Assembly: GCA_946886275.1 (NCBI GenBank)
Contig: CAMPIH010000128.1
Location: 1-6,704, forward strand
DNA length: 6,704 bases
Origin: an uncultured Sphingosinicella sp.
Lineage (GTDB): Bacteria > Pseudomonadota > Alphaproteobacteria > Sphingomonadales > Sphingomonadaceae
Direction of reading: 5' to 3'
Shown here: piece by piece, positions 6,587 to 6,704 of the stretch
Layout of the letters: the number at the start of each line of letters is the position of its first letter
Position numbering within the stretch: the stretch's first letter is position 1
Position numbers and translations under genes: made by a program
Notes under the pieces: generated by a model
What the model was told of the DNA's origin: nothing
Seen by the model: only the letters and a program-made list of their open reading frames with translations
The model's database searches: none

Positions 6587-6704
6587 CTGACCTCGGCCCT
6601 GCCCGCCGCCTGCGATCGCCACCTCGGCGCCTCCACCGGGAGCGCGGCCGGAAAGGCGGAGCATCCGCGGCTGGTGCTCGCGACGACGATCCTCGCCTCG
6701 AGCC
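6587..6704 (+). CDS. Putative MFS transporter (DHA2/EmrB-like), 5' part only
   Basis: The gene runs off the right edge; about 39 codons are visible. The frame gives a hydrophilic leader (LTSALPAACDRHLGASTG... to HPR at 26-28) followed by LVLATTILASS (29-39), which resembles the start of the first membrane helix of DHA2-type (EmrB/QacA) drug/proton antiporters, where the next residues are usually like MAFIDGTVVNVALP. No ATG, GTG or TTG occurs in frame between the thiolase stop and this helix; the next is GTG 6674, inside it. CTG 6587 has a GGAGG 9 bases upstream. The only conventional upstream start is GTG 6533, inside the thiolase with no Shine-Dalgarno; the frame is closed by TGA 6518-6520. 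The family call rests on very little sequence and the start is uncertain. It may be the fourth gene of the maoC operon. Confidence 0.5.
   Translation, partial: MTSALPAACDRHLGASTGSAAGKAEHPRLVLATTILASS

Noticed and set aside
5308..6636. A 442-codon open frame on the - strand opposite the thiolase.
   Set aside because: The sense strand carries all thiolase active-site motifs; the antisense frame shows only His/Asp/Arg-rich shadow composition.
1..6704. CRISPR array, tRNA/rRNA, IS element, phage, toxin-antitoxin or defence system.
   Set aside because: No regularly spaced direct repeats, no RNA-gene-like segments, no transposase or integrase motifs and no unexplained gene-sized gap were found. 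All sizeable space is taken by recognisable metabolic or membrane protein genes.

Overview
The window is GC-rich bacterial chromosome with densely packed genes. It most likely comes from an alphaproteobacterium, possibly of the Sphingomonadales. The grounds are base composition, a short (~1000 aa) PutA without a DNA-binding N-terminus, a thiolase with the [10 protein letters not shown] signature, and an intergenic element whose translation gives the HPSEGWGP...AFAGMT pattern I associate with dispersed repeats in that group. The taxonomic call is inference from familiarity; no database was searched.

Layout from left to right: (1) an almost intact MscS-type mechanosensitive channel gene on the + strand (16-1155), with only 15 bases of upstream sequence visible; (2) a 172-bp gap between convergent genes, holding a palindrome over the mscS stop, a GC hairpin and an ~81-bp imperfect inverted repeat; (3) a bifunctional proline dehydrogenase / glutamate-semialdehyde dehydrogenase, putA, on the - strand (1328-4306); (4) a 79-bp divergent intergenic region with a short inverted repeat; (5) a tight + strand operon of a MaoC/NodN-like hydratase (4386-4841), a carboxymuconolactone decarboxylase/AhpD-fold protein (4838-5389, starting in a 4-bp GTGA overlap) and a thiolase (5392-6573); (6) the first ~39 codons of what looks like an MFS transporter, running off the right edge.

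Functionally, putA oxidises proline to glutamate. The MaoC hydratase and thiolase are consistent with acyl-CoA metabolism (hydration of an enoyl-CoA and thiolytic cleavage of a 3-ketoacyl-CoA), but no substrate can be read from the sequence. The CMD-family protein between them lacks the usual CxxC redox pair and is the least understood member. I see no phage, IS, CRISPR, toxin-antitoxin or defence system, no RNA gene, and no strong evidence of a new system. The most useful observations are the unusual start of the terminal MFS gene, the CxxC-less CMD protein conserved in an enzyme operon, and the repeat between the convergent genes.
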